Assembly (NCBI GenBank): GCA_025526915.1
Contig: JAHLKH010000003.1
Span: 124,001 to 188,000 of the forward strand
DNA: 64,000 nucleotides
Direction of reading: 5' to 3'
Source of the DNA: Entophlyctis helioformis
Lineage: Eukaryota; Chytridiomycota; Chytridiomycetes; Chytridiales; Chytriomycetaceae
Shown: positions 1 through 14,721 of the stretch, piece by piece
Layout of the letters: each line of letters opens with the position of its first letter
Numbering within the stretch: the first letter of the stretch is position 1
Notes under the pieces: model-generated
Databases searched by the model: none
What the model was told of the DNA's origin: nothing
What the model saw: the letters and a program-made list of their open reading frames with translations, nothing else
Made by a program: the position numbers and the translations under genes

Positions 1-1
1 T

Positions 2-1012
2 TCATCTGTGGCAGATGCGGATGCAATCACAAAGCCACGCGGACAAGCCACACAAGCTATACAAATACCAAGCATGGCCAACGATCGGCAGCCAATAGCG
101 GCAGAGATTTGGCCTAACCCGCCGCCACCCTTGGCCGCGGGACTCAGCCCCAGACTGTTGCGCCGCCTGCAGAATGCTGAAATGGGTCCAGCCAAGCTGG
201 TCTCTAAAGGCACGCCTGCCCATATCGCCTCAGAGTCAAGATTGACGCGTGCCATGTCGTCGGACAGGATTCAGCGGCCAGCTGCGATCCACGGCAGCTC
301 CAACAAGTATGAATCGCTCCGCACATCCTTGACCGCACACCATATCGGTGGTTCGGCCCACGCATCCGTGTCCATCGCGACTGGCACGTCGGCGCCATCC
401 GTGACAGAGACATCCGATCACATGTTGGCAGCAGTTGCCAAGCCGCCTGCATACCAGCCAGCCGAGCCGCAACGACGAGGAAGCATAGGCTCGCATCGTG
501 GGTCGCAGCCGCTGATGCCATCTGCTGTCACTGGAGAGAGCATTGCATCATTACGGCACCATATTGCGGCTGACCGAAAGCTTGGTAAGATGCTATCAGG
601 ATCAGCATCAGGTGCAGCAGCCAGCAACGATGACCTTATCAAGATGATGGCAAAGCTTCCTCTACGCCGCCCTCGCCCGAGGTCTGTTGTTGACTTGTTG
701 GCCTCGAGCCAAGAAGACCGCCAAAAGCACGGCTCGTCTAGTGCCCATGAGGTTGACAAGGACGCGGTTCATCGAGCGGCGCCAACTCATCTTCGCGGCA
801 GCCCCGTGACACGCGACATTCAACACCAAAGTGCAGAGAGACCAAACGCTGGCAGTCACGACTCACTTGATGCCAGCCATCCACGCGGCCGCATTCGGCA
901 ACATCCGCCACTGTTCAAAAGCGACCATCCAAAGGGCGATCATGATCAGCAGGAGGCTTCGCACGGCCCAGACGAGCAGCCAACGGCACAGCAGCCGCCT
1001 TTGCCACAATGA
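2..1012 (+). CDS. Unknown low-complexity protein, 3' end of a gene cut by the window edge
   Basis: The frame is open from the first bases to a TGA at 1010-1012, so the start lies outside the window; the first apparent start is only a GTG. About 336 residues are visible, rich in Ser, Pro, His, Gln and Arg. There is no recognisable domain, membrane segment or catalytic motif. A weakly structured stretch (DDLIKMMAKLPLRRPRPRS) lies near the middle. It ends tail to tail with the CFAP20DC homologue, with only 29 bp between the two stop codons. Codon use resembles the neighbours and no internal stop is present over 1 kb, which supports real coding. I do not recognise the family. Confidence 0.6.
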   Translation, partial: SSVADADAITKPRGQATQAIQIPSMANDRQPIAAEIWPNPPPPLAAGLSPRLLRRLQNAEMGPAKLVSKGTPAHIASESRLTRAMSSDRIQRPAAIHGSSNKYESLRTSLTAHHIGGSAHASVSIATGTSAPSVTETSDHMLAAVAKPPAYQPAEPQRRGSIGSHRGSQPLMPSAVTGESIASLRHHIAADRKLGKMLSGSASGAAASNDDLIKMMAKLPLRRPRPRSVVDLLASSQEDRQKHGSSSAHEVDKDAVHRAAPTHLRGSPVTRDIQHQSAERPNAGSHDSLDASHPRGRIRQHPPLFKSDHPKGDHDQQEASHGPDEQPTAQQPPLPQ

Positions 1013-1041
1013 AAACAAGCAACTATCTAGCCAAAGAGTCT

Positions 1042-4000
1042 TCATTGGTCATCCTCGACATCATAGTATTTTCCAGTTGCCGGATCGCGATAGCAGTTCA
1101 GGTCTGCATCAAACTCTAGCTCTAGTGTGTCGTCCAAGTCTGCCGGATCGCCGTCTGCCTCATGTGCGTGCTTGTCAGTCTCGTCACCAGAGCTGTTGTC
1201 CTCTGCAAGAAAATCCAGCCCAAGATCCTGTTTTGTGCCGCGCTCGTCGTAAATGACAAACTCCTCGTTTTGGACGCCAGTGCCAGTGGCACGGTCGGTC
1301 TCTCGGCAAATGTCCGAAACGTGATCTGGAATGGTAGAGTCGAGGTCTGGTGGTGGCCTAGACGATATGGCAGACTCGACAGCGTGCGATCCCTCGGACT
1401 TTTGAGAGTCCATAGTCATGAGAGTGATCGGCTGCTTGACAACCGTGTCGAGTTTGATGGGTTGGAGCAGTCCTTGCAGCGGAAGTGTGTAAGGATTGGG
1501 CATGGAGATCGCACCGAGTGGACCTGTGGCGCCAATGCCGTCGACCTGGAACACAACATCGGAGAGACTGCTGCCCCCACCTATCCATTCTCTACCCGCA
1601 TCGCTGCCTCTGCCTGTATGGCCTGTATAGATATCGCGAGAAGGCAAAGCACCCTCTGCAGCGGGTGCCGTGCTTGGCTCGCCAAACAGGACAGCAGCCA
1701 ATGGCAGCGGCGACATGGCTACATTTGCAACGGGTGCCGGCTGGTCTGGTATCAGTGTTGAAGAAGTCTTCCGATCAAGCCTAACATCGCGCTGCGCTGC
1801 TGATCCCTGGCTGGTGCGATCGTGTGGCGCTGCAGACATGCCGACAGTCGTTTCGGCTGCTGGTGCTATCCGCATTGGCGCCAGTGGCTGGGGGATATCG
1901 CCAGGGCTGCTTGATCGAGTGATGCTTCGTGCATGCTGTCTGTCGGCCGGTAGCTTCGTTGACACGATATCCAGGCCAGATGGGCGTCGGCTTTGTGGAT
2001 TTGGTTGGGCAAGCGTTGGATGCTCGTTGGCTTCTGGGTCCAAGAGAGAAGATGCCGACCGAGGGGATGCGTCTTGGCTGACAACCGCGGATGCTTTCCT
2101 TGCCGCCTGGGAACGTATGGCTGTCCCTGGCCGCGACAATGCATTACCATCAATAAGAGGCGTCGCTCTCGCGTCAAGACGTGCTAGGCTGGAGCTGCTT
2201 GGCGGCCTGGAATGCGTAAGACGATCGGCGGCGAGTTGAGATCCTGCTCGACTCGGTGGCTTTTCAAGCGCAGTATGATCGGTTAGGCTACGTTTATGAG
2301 GCGGCTCATCCCGCGAGTGCTGTTGAGTCAAAGGCTGGTGGTGCTGGCTGTGATGAATTGGCGAGGACACTTGATCTGGAGGAGAGGGCTGGCTTTGTTG
2401 AGACAGGGATCGAATCCGTTGGCGCAAGTTGGCCAGATATGCATCATCGCCATCAGCCAAGTCGTCCAAAGTTGGCTTCTCGTTGCGATCTGCTGGATGG
2501 TGCTGAATGGCATCACAACCTGCCGGAGTAGGTGATGTCGCATAGTTGTGCAAAGAGCGAGTTTCTGGCACGGGCAGGATCTGGATAGTGGCTCCAGCAA
2601 CAGAAGGCAAAACAGCGCTGATCTTCTCAAATGCCGGAGCAGCGTGGCCGTCTTGAGTGGCGAAACCATCTGCATGTGTTCCATCTTGGTCGTCCTCTAC
2701 TTTTGCGTCTCCGTTCTTGTCTTCGGCTGGCCCGAGGAGCATCGAGTTGCTGTTGAGCGAGCTCTTACTCAGGAACGTGTCAATCTCGCGCTGCAAGCGT
2801 TCGGCCGGCGTCAGAGCATCGCGATCGTCATCCACCGCGGCATTCTGTTCAAAGAGACGTGGGGCAGAAAGTGTCGCCCGGGCTGGCTCCGTCACCGCAT
2901 CATCGGACTGGAACGACGACCATCCGCCAAGCTCTTCGTTATCGTCGGTATACAGGTCTGGATTGTATCCGCCTACGAGATTGCTTGTCTTCCCACCAAG
3001 AATACGAATGTGGCTTGCAAGAGCGGTGTTGCTTACGCCGTCGGTCATTTGCTGGCTTGACTCGCCCTTCTTGAGCCGCGGAAGCATCGAGCCTCCCCAA
3101 CGATCGCCTGCGCGTGGTGCAAGAGCATCAATGCGAGCACGATGCTCTTCTTTTGAAAACTCCATTTCACCTGAAGAAGACGACGGTGGCTGCTCTGGCT
3201 CGGCGGCCGTGGCGATTTCGGGTGATGGTTTGGCTTTGGTGGCAATAGCGGCTGCAGATACAACCGGTGATTGTGCCTTTTCGCGCGTCTTTGACAAGCC
3301 TTGGCGTCGTGAGGAAAGTGCGGCAGACCGCGTTGCGGGCAAGGCATGCTCTTCGTCGCACTCATCGACTTGAGGCAATTGCGTTGCCGATCTCTGGTGC
3401 TGATTGATTGGTGGCAGCTTGGCTTGCTTGCCGACTAAAGAATGACTTGTTGATAGAGCATTGGTGGCTTGCGATACATCGCTATGTGCAGATGTCCGCG
3501 ACAATGACCGATCTGGCCATGGCATGATAAGCATTAGTGCCCAACCATGCATATCATTGTGCCCGCCCAATGGATAGAGACAACATACGCGACTCTGTCA
3601 AGACCGGAGATTCAGCCTTGATGGGTGGCATATGGACACTCTTGCCTTGCAGCGCAGCACGTCCTGATTGCGAACGTTGCGATGCAGCTGAATGGGCGGA
3701 AAGCACCCTTGCTTTTGTTTTGCTGCCTCCTGGAGGTCTGAGTGGCATGTCGATGGTGCGTCCGAATGCAATCTGGGGAAGAATGCTGCCGCTTGAGCCA
3801 GACTGCTGTGGCAATGCAGCAGCTTCCGACTGGTGCATGTGGTTCTCTGGAATCCATTCAACACGATCAGGACACATGCTACTTATCGCCAAAACGCATG
3901 CGTGTCCTGGCCCCACCTTTGATGGCCGCATGCTCTGCCAGAGCATGCAAAACGCGATGCATGTTGATGACTTGTGTCATGTGGTTGACGCCGTATGGAA

Positions 4001-4989
4001 AGTTGAGGGAGCTTGGGATGGCCTCTACATTGTTGTAGTGGAACGTGATGGGCTCCTGGAAATCTGCCGATGCATTCCGAGTGCCGTCAGCCCTGCTCTC
4101 GAGGAGCCCGGCTGATGAATGCAAGTCTCACCAGCAGCGCATGCTCTTACCATCGCCTGTCGTGTCTGGCGGCTGGTTCTTGAGGGTGAAAACACGACGC
4201 AATCGGAACGTGCCCAGGATGGAAATGCCGTCCAGTGACCGGAACATCTGGCCCCTGTAGTTGTCGCTGACGAGACTGACCATGTCCAGACACAGGTTGA
4301 TCCACACGCCTCGCTTGATGTTGACCAGCGGGATGCCGCAGTGGAGAGCGGTCACCTTGAGCTCGCGATGGGCCGTTGAGATGAAGAAGCGGCGATGGTT
4401 CTGGTTCAAGTCGGTGATGAGCAGCTCGATGGACAACGGCTGGCCGGCCGGCGAGAAGATCTGCATGACGACAAACGGCTGAATGAGGTAGGCTGTCGGA
4501 CACCCGGCCGGCCATGCGTTCATCCAGCCATGCGTTCATCCAGCCATGCGTCCATCCAGCCATGCGCAGCTGTCCATGTCAGCACGCCGCCGTGCGAATC
4601 TGTCGGGCCAGCAAACACTGACCGTGCTGCTTGTCGTCTTTGGGCAGCGTCAGCCGGCCGAGGTTCTCGCAGTAGTGGCAGAAGCCCTGCACAGACATGG
4701 CGGGCAACGTCAGCCCGGCTTGCAGTTGGCCGACACACACACAGTCGGTCATGCATGTGCTGTTCACCTTGAGGTTCTTTTCATACTGCCGCTTGACAAA
4801 GCCCTTGTGGAGAACCTTCCAGTTCAGCAGGCTCTGAGCGCTGCCCTGGCTTGAAAACACCTCAAACGACGGCCCGCCCTGTACGTTGCACAGCCAGGCT
4901 CGTCAGTCGTTTCTTCGTGCGGGGTCGTGCATGCAGTCCAGCTGCGTCTGCGTCTGTCGCTGGCTGACCTGAAAGTCGTTCTTGAACAT
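1042..4989 (-). CDS. CFAP20DC: CFAP20DC (C3orf67-like) cilia/flagella protein with CFAP20 (DUF667) domain
   Basis: The N-terminus is assembled from short exons: 4989-4969 (MFKNDFQ), 4878-4768 (EVFSSQG..), 4686-4623, 4492-4151, then 4063 downward. The 4492-4151 exon carries the diagnostic CFAP20-domain strings IELLITDLNQNHRRFF, LVNIKRGVWINLCLDMVSL and FRSLDGISILG, which match animal CFAP20DC as I know it. Phases agree at these junctions. A 76-nt intron (3588-3513) with donor GTATGT and a CTAAT branch-like site joins an upstream exon to the long last exon. That last exon is a Ser/Pro-rich, probably disordered tail of about 820 residues ending in an acidic segment (ATGKYYDVEDDQ). The junction near 3880-3800 is not resolved. 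The family is tied to axonemal doublet microtubules. It is divergent with CFAP44, with the ATGs 112 bp apart. Confidence 0.88.
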
Positions 4990-5101
4990 GCCTCTGCCGT
5001 CGTTGTCCTGTTCAAAGCAACGTCAAGGCGGGTGACGCGACCTCGACGCGACTTTCAGTCGAGCTTGTCAACCACAGTCCCACAACAGACAAACAAGCGA
5101 G
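4990..5101. promoter_or_regulatory. Bidirectional promoter between CFAP20DC and CFAP44
   Basis: Only 112 bp separate the divergent start codons. An interrupted inverted repeat at 5001-5022 (CGTTGTC ... AGCAACG) looks like two RFX/X-box half sites, but the 8-nt spacer is longer than the usual 0-3, so this is weak. X-box control of flagellar genes is known from animals; its use here is inference. Confidence 0.4.
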
Positions 5102-8100
5102 ATGGAGGGACAAGGTACGACTTGCCAGCTGCTCGTGCGGCTGAATGCCGTACAGTGCGCAGATTCTCGCTCGGACTGACAGCCAGGCACGTTGCAGAGC
5201 CGGCGACCACGCCGCCCGACGCTCCTGTCGAAGCCGCCCCTGTCCAGAGCCACGCCAAGAGTAAGAAGAACGCCAAAGCGCAAGTTGAGCAGGTCGAGCT
5301 GGAGGACGACTTCTTTTACAGTGTCGACACACTCAAAGCAGTCGAAGACACCACCAACCGCCTGATTCCAGCCAAGAGCATTGAGCTCTTGTAAGTGGCA
5401 TGATATCTACCCAGCACACATGTGCCTCGTGCCAACCATTGGCGTGACGCTGACCGCTCTGACTCGTCATCCTCGTCACAGCCACTCGTTTGGATTCGCG
5501 TCACACAAGCGCAATAACCTCCACTTTCTTGACGAGCACATTCTGCTGTCGTCGATTGGCAACGTGCTCGTGTTTCTGAACCTCAAGACCAATGAGCAGC
5601 GCTACATGATGGGTCTGCGTGAAGGCTCTATTGGCGCCATTGCCGTGAGTGTCCAAGCGTCCATGTGGCTCACTCTCCGTGACCATCTAAACCCGCCATT
5701 CGACTCACATTTATGCATGCGTGCTCGTGCGATGCAGGTTCATCCAACAAGAACGTACTTTGCCGTCGGTGAGATCTGCGAAAGCCAGCCAAACATCTAC
5801 ATTTACGAGTATCCGTCGCTCAAGCTGCACCGGATTCTGCGCGAGGGTGCCGAGCGTGGATACTCTGATCTGTGCTTCAACAGCTCTGGCGATAAGATAT
5901 CCAGCGTGGCCATGGATCCAGACTACATGCTGACCATCTGGAACTGGAAAAAGGAAAAGATCATCTTGCGCAGCAAGGCTTTCTCTCAGGTCTGTGCATG
6001 CTGCATGCATCTCAACACGCTGGGCTGCCAGCCTGTGCCAAATGAGCATCGCATGCTCACGTTTGTGTGTACCGCAGGACGTTTTCCGAGTGGCGTTTTC
6101 TCCGGACAACGACGGCATTCTCACCACGTCTGGAATGGGCCACATCAAGTTCTGGCGCATGTCATCGACTTTTACTGGTCTCAAGCTGCAGGGCTATCTC
6201 GGCAAGTTTGGCGCCACAGAACTGTCCGACATTGCCGCGTTCATCCAGCTGCCGGACGGCAAGGTGCTGTCGAGCACTGAGACGGGAAACATGCTGCTGT
6301 GGGACGGCGGCATGATCAAGTGTGAGATTGGTGTCAAGGGTCGTCGCCTGTGCCACCAGGGTAGGATTGAGGCCATTCTGCTGGTCGAGGGAGAGGTTAT
6401 TACCGCGGGCGAAGACGGCTTGTGCGCATCTGGGATCTCGAGACCATTGACAATGCGGATGTCACAACAACAACGCCTGCAACGGCTGGTGCGACAACGG
6501 ACAGCTCTGGTGCTGGTGGTGGCGGTGGTGGCGGCGCGGCAGCTTCGTCGGGGATCCAGTCCCGCGTTTTTGAAATGGAGCCCATCGACGAGATCTTGAT
6601 TGCAAAGGACGTCAAGGTTTGTGAATGTGGCTGTTTCCATGCATTGCAACTGCACACATTAAGCAGCTCGTCTCATGCTTGTGCTGCGCTCCGCTCGCCA
6701 CTCCACCACATGACTGCAAAGATCAAAACCGTGGTCAGGTACCCAGAGAGTTCACACGACTACCTTGTTCAAGACCAGCAGGGACACCTTTTCCGCCTTG
6801 ATCTTAACAAGCGCTCCAGCGACAAGCTGCTATCGTTCCACGCTGGGTCGGTTGTGGGGATCGACACGAGCCCGATCTCACACATCATGGCAACACTTGG
6901 TAGCGACGGCAGCCTGAGCATCTATGACTACACGTCCAAGACAACTCTGAACCGCAGCAAGTTCCACGCCGGGGGCTCCTGCTTATCATTCCTACCCGAG
7001 GTGGGTTGGTCGTCGATGGACCTCAGCAGCCATCAACGTAGCTAACCTTACTGCATTGTAGATCCTCGACAGCGTCGGAAAGACAATCGTTGCGGGATTC
7101 ACTGATGGAGTCTTGCGTATTGTGTCCTTTACATCTGTAGGCATGGTGCTCCAGCACGTGTTCAAGCCACACGTTGAGCCCATCACAGCCATCGCCATCT
7201 CGGCAGATGGCCGGCTCATGGTGACCGGCTCGGATGACAAGACCATCTTCCTGTTCTCGGTTGCAAGCAAGCAAAGCTCGGAAGGACTACCACTGCCATT
7301 TGCCCGATCGACTGTCAAGATCACACCTCTTGGATTCATTAGTGTGCAAGGTGCAGTCAGCAAGATTGCCATCTCGCCAGACGAAGAGCTGTATCGCGAC
7401 GAATTCAAGTGCAATGCAGGCACGCCGGTGCTCAAGAGCGAGGACAAGGTCGTCATTGGCAAGCGTCTGCTGATCAATCTCAAGGACGGATCGCTTTATT
7501 CGGCGCTTGTATCGCCCAATGATGCCATTGACACGGCTCTCACGTTTGAGATTCCTGCAACCAAGCTGCGTCTTGAACCGATCCAGCTTTATGTTCCCGA
7601 CGCGACAGTTGCAACGCCTTTGCCGGCTGGTGCTCCTGGACAGCAGGGGCAGGCGGCAGATGGCAATCCAGCATCCAGTGCTGCTCCGGGAAACACTCAG
7701 AGCCCAGCTCAAGATGCGTCTCCAGGCGAAAATAGCAATGGCGGCCAGTTTGGACAGGATGGCAGTGCACCCGCTGGCGCTGCTGCCACTTCCGGAGATC
7801 AACAGGCTGGCCAGCAGCAGGATGGACAAAATGACAAACTGCCGCGGACCAAGTCCATGATCCGCAAGGCGCAAGGCGTGATGGTATCCAAGGAATCCTC
7901 CGTCACTGCTACGCTCTATCTCGCCAACGGCTTTTTCGTTGCCGGATATGTCAATAGTGACAACGAGGCCGAGATCCGCCTCTGCCATGTGCTGATGCCC
8001 GACCGAAGTCGCCTGCTGCTGGCGTACAAGGTGCCCATTTCCGACCTGCATCTGTCGCCATCGTCCACATACATCCTCGCTGGAGCGCAAGATGGCACAT

Positions 8101-11100
8101 GCGCCATGATCCGCTACAACCTTGCAGAGCTTATGGCCGAAAAATGGGACAAGTCCCACGAGACGTACATCCAGTACTCGAACCGCTTCAATGACCGCAT
8201 CGAAATGGCTCTTGAGGACCGCAAGAAGGAGATCCAAACAAGCGAGACGACGTCCATGTCTACGCCACTCGAGGTTTCTGGGCAACACTGGTTTGGTCAT
8301 GGACACGATATTCTGCAGGGCCGTGTCAATGCGCTTCAGACAAGCTTCGACGAGTCTTTCTTGTGTTCGGCAGGCAGTGATGGCGGTATTTTTGTGTGGC
8401 GCATCACGTTCGAGTCGATAAAGAGCGAGCGCGGTAAGTTGAGACAGTATGCGAGTGAACGCTCCACTTGAGCCTGGCTGACCATGGGCCACAATGCACC
8501 TGCAGTTTTCGAGGGCGACCTTGACGAGCAGTCCAACCAGATTGCTCAGCCTGAGGACATTGTGGATCCCAGCACATACTCGATCCAAGAGGCCAAGGTT
8601 AAATCGGAAAAGGACCGTGAGATTGAGCAGGCCGAATCCAAGAAGCAGGTTGTCCGCAACTACATCCAGGACTTGCGCAACGAGTTTATCAAGCTGGTGT
8701 CAGAGAACGACAAGCAGCCGGCATCGAAGCAGATCCGACGCCAAGATTTGAATGTGGATCCATACCTTCGTGGCGATGTTGGTAAGCAGGATGCTTGAGT
8801 CGACTGGCGCGCAGAAGGAGCCCTGACGGTTGCAACTTGTGCAGAACGCGACACGCTTGAGAAGATCACCAACCTGCACAAGGAAATGGCGTGGATCTCT
8901 GAAAAGGAGTCGATCGGTCCAGCAAAGCTACGCAGCAAGTTCCTCGATCCACTGCAGACCGAGCGCATTGAGTTGCAGGCGTTTGAGGCGAGTTGTGCCT
9001 ATTTGATGATAACGTGGAAAACATAGTCGTGGCTGACGCTGCCAGTGCGCTTTGCAGACGAATCGATCTGTGGCGACCTTTAGAACGTTGAAGCTTGATC
9101 AGAATCTGGATGCCGTGTTCCAGCCACTGTTAGCTGCTGCTGAGCGTGGAGCGAACTCTGGGACTTCCGGTGCCAACAATGCCAATGCCCGCAACACAAG
9201 TGCGGTGAGTGATGGTCTCCGTCGCTGATCCGCTCGTGGGTGGTCAGCAAACTCCTAACGCGATCCACGGATCCCCAACAGCCGCGCGAGATTGAGCAGC
9301 TTGCGGCCGCCGAGCAGGAGCAGGAGCTGCAGCCGGGAGATGTGCCAGTGGCGCACAAAAAGACTCACAAAGCAAGTGTTGCACGAATGGATCGGTCTTT
9401 GGCATGGTGAGCAGGTTCGAGTTGGCCAACTGACAATGGAAAGCAACGAACCAACTGCAGCATCACGAAGTCAAGAGCAAGCTTGAAGTGCGCAAGCAGC
9501 TGCGTGCGGAGCGCGCAGCCATGTGGAAAGAGCTCATGGACACAAAGCCTGACGAAAAGTACGAGGATCCCAAAGACGTGTCGGCGATCCGATATGCGCA
9601 GAGCCACATGGGCGACTACAAGCTCAAGACGGCCGATAACTACATTGTGCCAGAGAGCGAGCGCATTGACGCCGACAAGAAGAAGCGGCAGATTATGTTG
9701 CTGCGCGAGAGCATCAACACACTCAAAGAGGTTTGGGATACACCAACGACTGCATCTGCCAAAGACTGGACGAGTGGGAGCAAGACCTGACTTGATTCTC
9801 TTGGGTTGTGGGCGTGCACAGCAATTCAACAAGCAGGTGCTGAAGCTTCGCACAACCAAATCCGAGCTGGTCGATACATTCTCCAAGAACCATGCACGCA
9901 TCGATGTGATCAATGCCGAGCTTGCAACGCTCAGTGAGACGGTCGAGGCCAAGCACAAGACATACACGCTAGATGTAAGGGCATCCAGATGGCCAACATG
10001 ATTATGCAAGCTGTGTTCTTACGCGCGGCTTGCGTCGTCAGCCGAGTGCATACCCAGAAAACCGCGGCATTGTTTCGCCAAGCGACATTGTGCTGCTCCA
10101 AAAAGAAGAGCTGGAGGCTGCAGCGCACCGTGGCAACCACGACGACGGTCTGTCAGGATTTGGCAACGGAGCAAGCTCTGGGCAAACTGGTGCTGGCGCG
10201 GCTCCACCGAAAGCGGATGGTGCTGCTGCGACTGGACAAGCCAAGGGTGCCGCGCCAGGTGCAACTGCGAACGCAGGTGCAGGGACATCCAAGGCAGCCG
10301 CCGGATCTGGTGCGGACGAGTCTGGAGCCGGCGCGAATTCCGGGAATGGCTCCAATGCCGCAGGCGACGCAGAGGCTGGCAAGTCGAGTGCCGCAACCTT
10401 GACGCCGCTTGAGCTGGAGGCGATTGAGATCAAGAAGATGCAGCTCAAGTACGAAAAGACTGAAATCCACAAGGTAAACAGGGACGAACTCATTGTGGTT
10501 GCGTTGGGCTGACGGACGTGACTGCTGCCAGTCAATTGAGCGCAGCATTGTCGCGTTTGACGCCACTATTGAGCGGCTGGGCAAGGAGCGCATCATCCTC
10601 GAAGGCGGTAGGACAACTAGCGCAATGCCTGTAATGCCATAATCGGCTGTCCCCGCATTTCTTACAATCCATTGCCACAGATCTCAAGTTTGCAGACATC
10701 AAGCTGCTTCTCCTATATCAGGAGTGGGTGCTGCTGAAAGAGTTTGAGAAGCACGACACTGCTCTGGCCGAGAAGCTGTCGACCAAGAAGAGCGAGAAGG
10801 CCGAAATTGACATCAAGGTAGGGATCGGTTGAATGCAACGTTGAGACAATGGCAGCTAAAGCAAGGTTACCGGCCTTAACAATGCAGATTGCCGAGTGTC
10901 AAGAGAAACTGGCTGCCAAGAAGCTCGACATTGAGGTGGTGATTGTCAAAGAAAAGGAGATCCAGGACGAGTTCCAGCGCGGTCTGGGCGAAAACAACAA
11001 AGGCGAGGAGTACCTGACCAAGGTGTTCAAGCGCAAAGTGAAGCGATCCAAGGTATGCGCGTCGATGCCGATGAACACAATGGAATGATGCAGACGCTTA

Positions 11101-12850
11101 TGCACTCGTGTCCAACAGAAAAAGGTCAAGGAGGGTGCAGGCAGCAAGGGCGATGGAGAGGAGGGCGAGGAAGAGGAGGAAGAAGAAGACGACGACGACG
11201 ACATGGACTCTTCGTTTGGCAGCGACATGGACGAAGAGGACGAGGAGTTTGAGGAGCGGTGTCCAGCAGACTGCGAGCTGGCGCTGTGGACACGTGTTCT
11301 CGAACTGCGCGACCGCCGCCTTGACCAGGACGAGCTGCTTGCTGACATTCAAAAGTCTGTCGAGGTAGGCAAGCTATTGACAGCCATGCATGGTGTGACG
11401 GTCATGCTCACAATCATACTTGCGACTTGGACAACAGATGCTCAGAAAGGAAAACGACTCGCTGATCAAGAAGGAGAAGATTATCGCCATGGGTCTCAAG
11501 AACGCAGAGGCCGAGATCCAGGACTTCCAGACACAGAAGCAGCGCAAGCTCAATGAGCTGGATGTTGTGGTAAGTGCCTGTGCTTGGCAGTCGTTTGCAT
11601 GCGGCTTGTGTGAGGTGCTGAGATCCTTTCCAATGCATGCAAACAGGTTCCGCTTCGATTCCACCAGATCCAGATGCTCGAGCGCAACGCCATGCCCGTT
11701 GAGCTGTCTGCGGCCCTCGTGTTTGTCAATGACGGATTGATTAAGCTGCGCAACCGCATCCGCGAGCTCCAGCAGGTTTGTTCTTGTGGACTGCGTAGCC
11801 AAGCTGCATGGCTTTGGCGTGAAACGGCCTGGGCAGTCTGCTAAGCCACTTCACTTGTGCAGGAAAAGGCAGACATCAAGAAGCAGCACAAGGAGCTTCG
11901 CAAGCAGCATGTCAGTTTCATCAAGAGCAAAAAGGAGAAGCAGCAAAAGGCACGCCGATGCCCGAACATGTGTGATGGCTGTTGAGTGTCCGTGGCGCAT
12001 ACTGACAAGCAATCAAACAGCTCCAGGAGCTTAGTGACCGTGCACGCGACGTTCAGATGCTCAAGTTTGGGCAGATTATCGACCTTGAGAAGCTTGAGCG
12101 GCTTGGCGTCAACAAGACAGCCGACGAGCTGCGCGAGAAGCTGCAGAGAGAGGACAACCGCCGCCTCAAGGAATTGCACGAGTGGGATGTACGAACCGAT
12201 GCGTGTTTGGTTTGTGGCCACGTGGTAGATGGTGCGTAACTGATCAGCCGTTGGCGTGTGGATTGAACGGGCCGAAACAGGGCAAGATTAATGGGCTCAA
12301 GGAGCGGCTAACCGACATCACCAAGGAAAACACGCTCAAGCTCGAGACGCTTGTGCAGCTCAAGGAGCAAAAGTATCGTCTTGAGGATGCTCTGAACACG
12401 TCACAGGCGTCTGTGGTGAGTTGGGCGACCCGCCGGCCAGTGCACAAGTGCATCCAGTGTGCCGTTTCACAGATGGCTGACGAACGTGCTTTGGAAAAAC
12501 AGACGGCCGAGTACTCTGGGCCGCAGAAGAAGGACGTGATTGAGCGCGACAAGCTGATCGCACTTGTGCAGTCACAGGGCCAGCAGATCGAGGCACTCAA
12601 GGAAGAGATTGAGATGCTCATCCGTAAACCGATGGGCAATGTGCCCACTGTGCGAGGCGGGACAACCAAGACTGCACCACTGCGGACGGGCATGACAGGG
12701 GTGCCGCATCCGCCGCCGCCCAAGAATGGGCCACAGCACGAAGTGGTTGGTGTCGGGCGGTCTGGCATGCTCATGCCCATGACAGCCTCGAGCGAGATTG
12801 AGCGCGACGGGATCGAAAACAGTGCCCCGCCAACCGTGATTGACGCCTGA
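5102..12850 (+). CDS. CFAP44: CFAP44 (WDR52/FAP44), axonemal WD40 and coiled-coil protein, with one frameshift
   Basis: This is a multi-exon gene with about 20 short introns. I start it at 5102 (MEGQ, then an intron with acceptor near 5196 giving [10 protein letters not shown]). Blocks characteristic of CFAP44 are readable in order: [110 protein letters not shown]. These WD40 repeats run to about 8410. The rest (8500-12850) is long charged coiled coil, as in the family (about 1,850 aa in human). CFAP44 works with CFAP43 in tethering inner-arm dyneins. Odd points: a one-base shift near 6420 breaks the frame, and Gly- and Gln/Ala-rich inserts occur at 6510 and 7630-7850. Confidence 0.93.
6417..6425 (+). 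other. One-base deletion (frameshift) inside CFAP44
   Basis: The conserved string [15 protein letters not shown] is split. GEDG is read in one frame and RIWDLETID in the next, and the bases at 6417-6427 (GGCTTGTGCGC) are one short of GGC TNT GTG CGC. No splice signals sit here. This is either a sequencing/assembly indel or a true mutation. Confidence 0.75.
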
Positions 12851-12982
12851 GGCATGGCTGTCACGCGCATTGTGCAAGTCAAACTCAACTCTGACGCGCG
12901 ACATCAAGATACACTGTTGATGGTGTCTCCAAACAAAGACTAAAGAAAAACAGTGCCAGCAGTAGCAATACAAGCTGTTGTT

Positions 12983-14677
<1,695 letters not shown>

Positions 14678-14721
14678 GGCTGAAGGGGTTTCAATCGCCG
14701 AGGTAAAGCACAGAAGTTCAT

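Noticed and set aside
3537..4115. Plus-strand ORF of 192 codons opposite CFAP20DC
   Set aside because: Antisense of conserved CFAP20DC exons whose splice phases fit the minus strand.
7287..8588. 433-codon minus-strand frame over CFAP44
   Set aside because: Antisense of a conserved CFAP44 exon.
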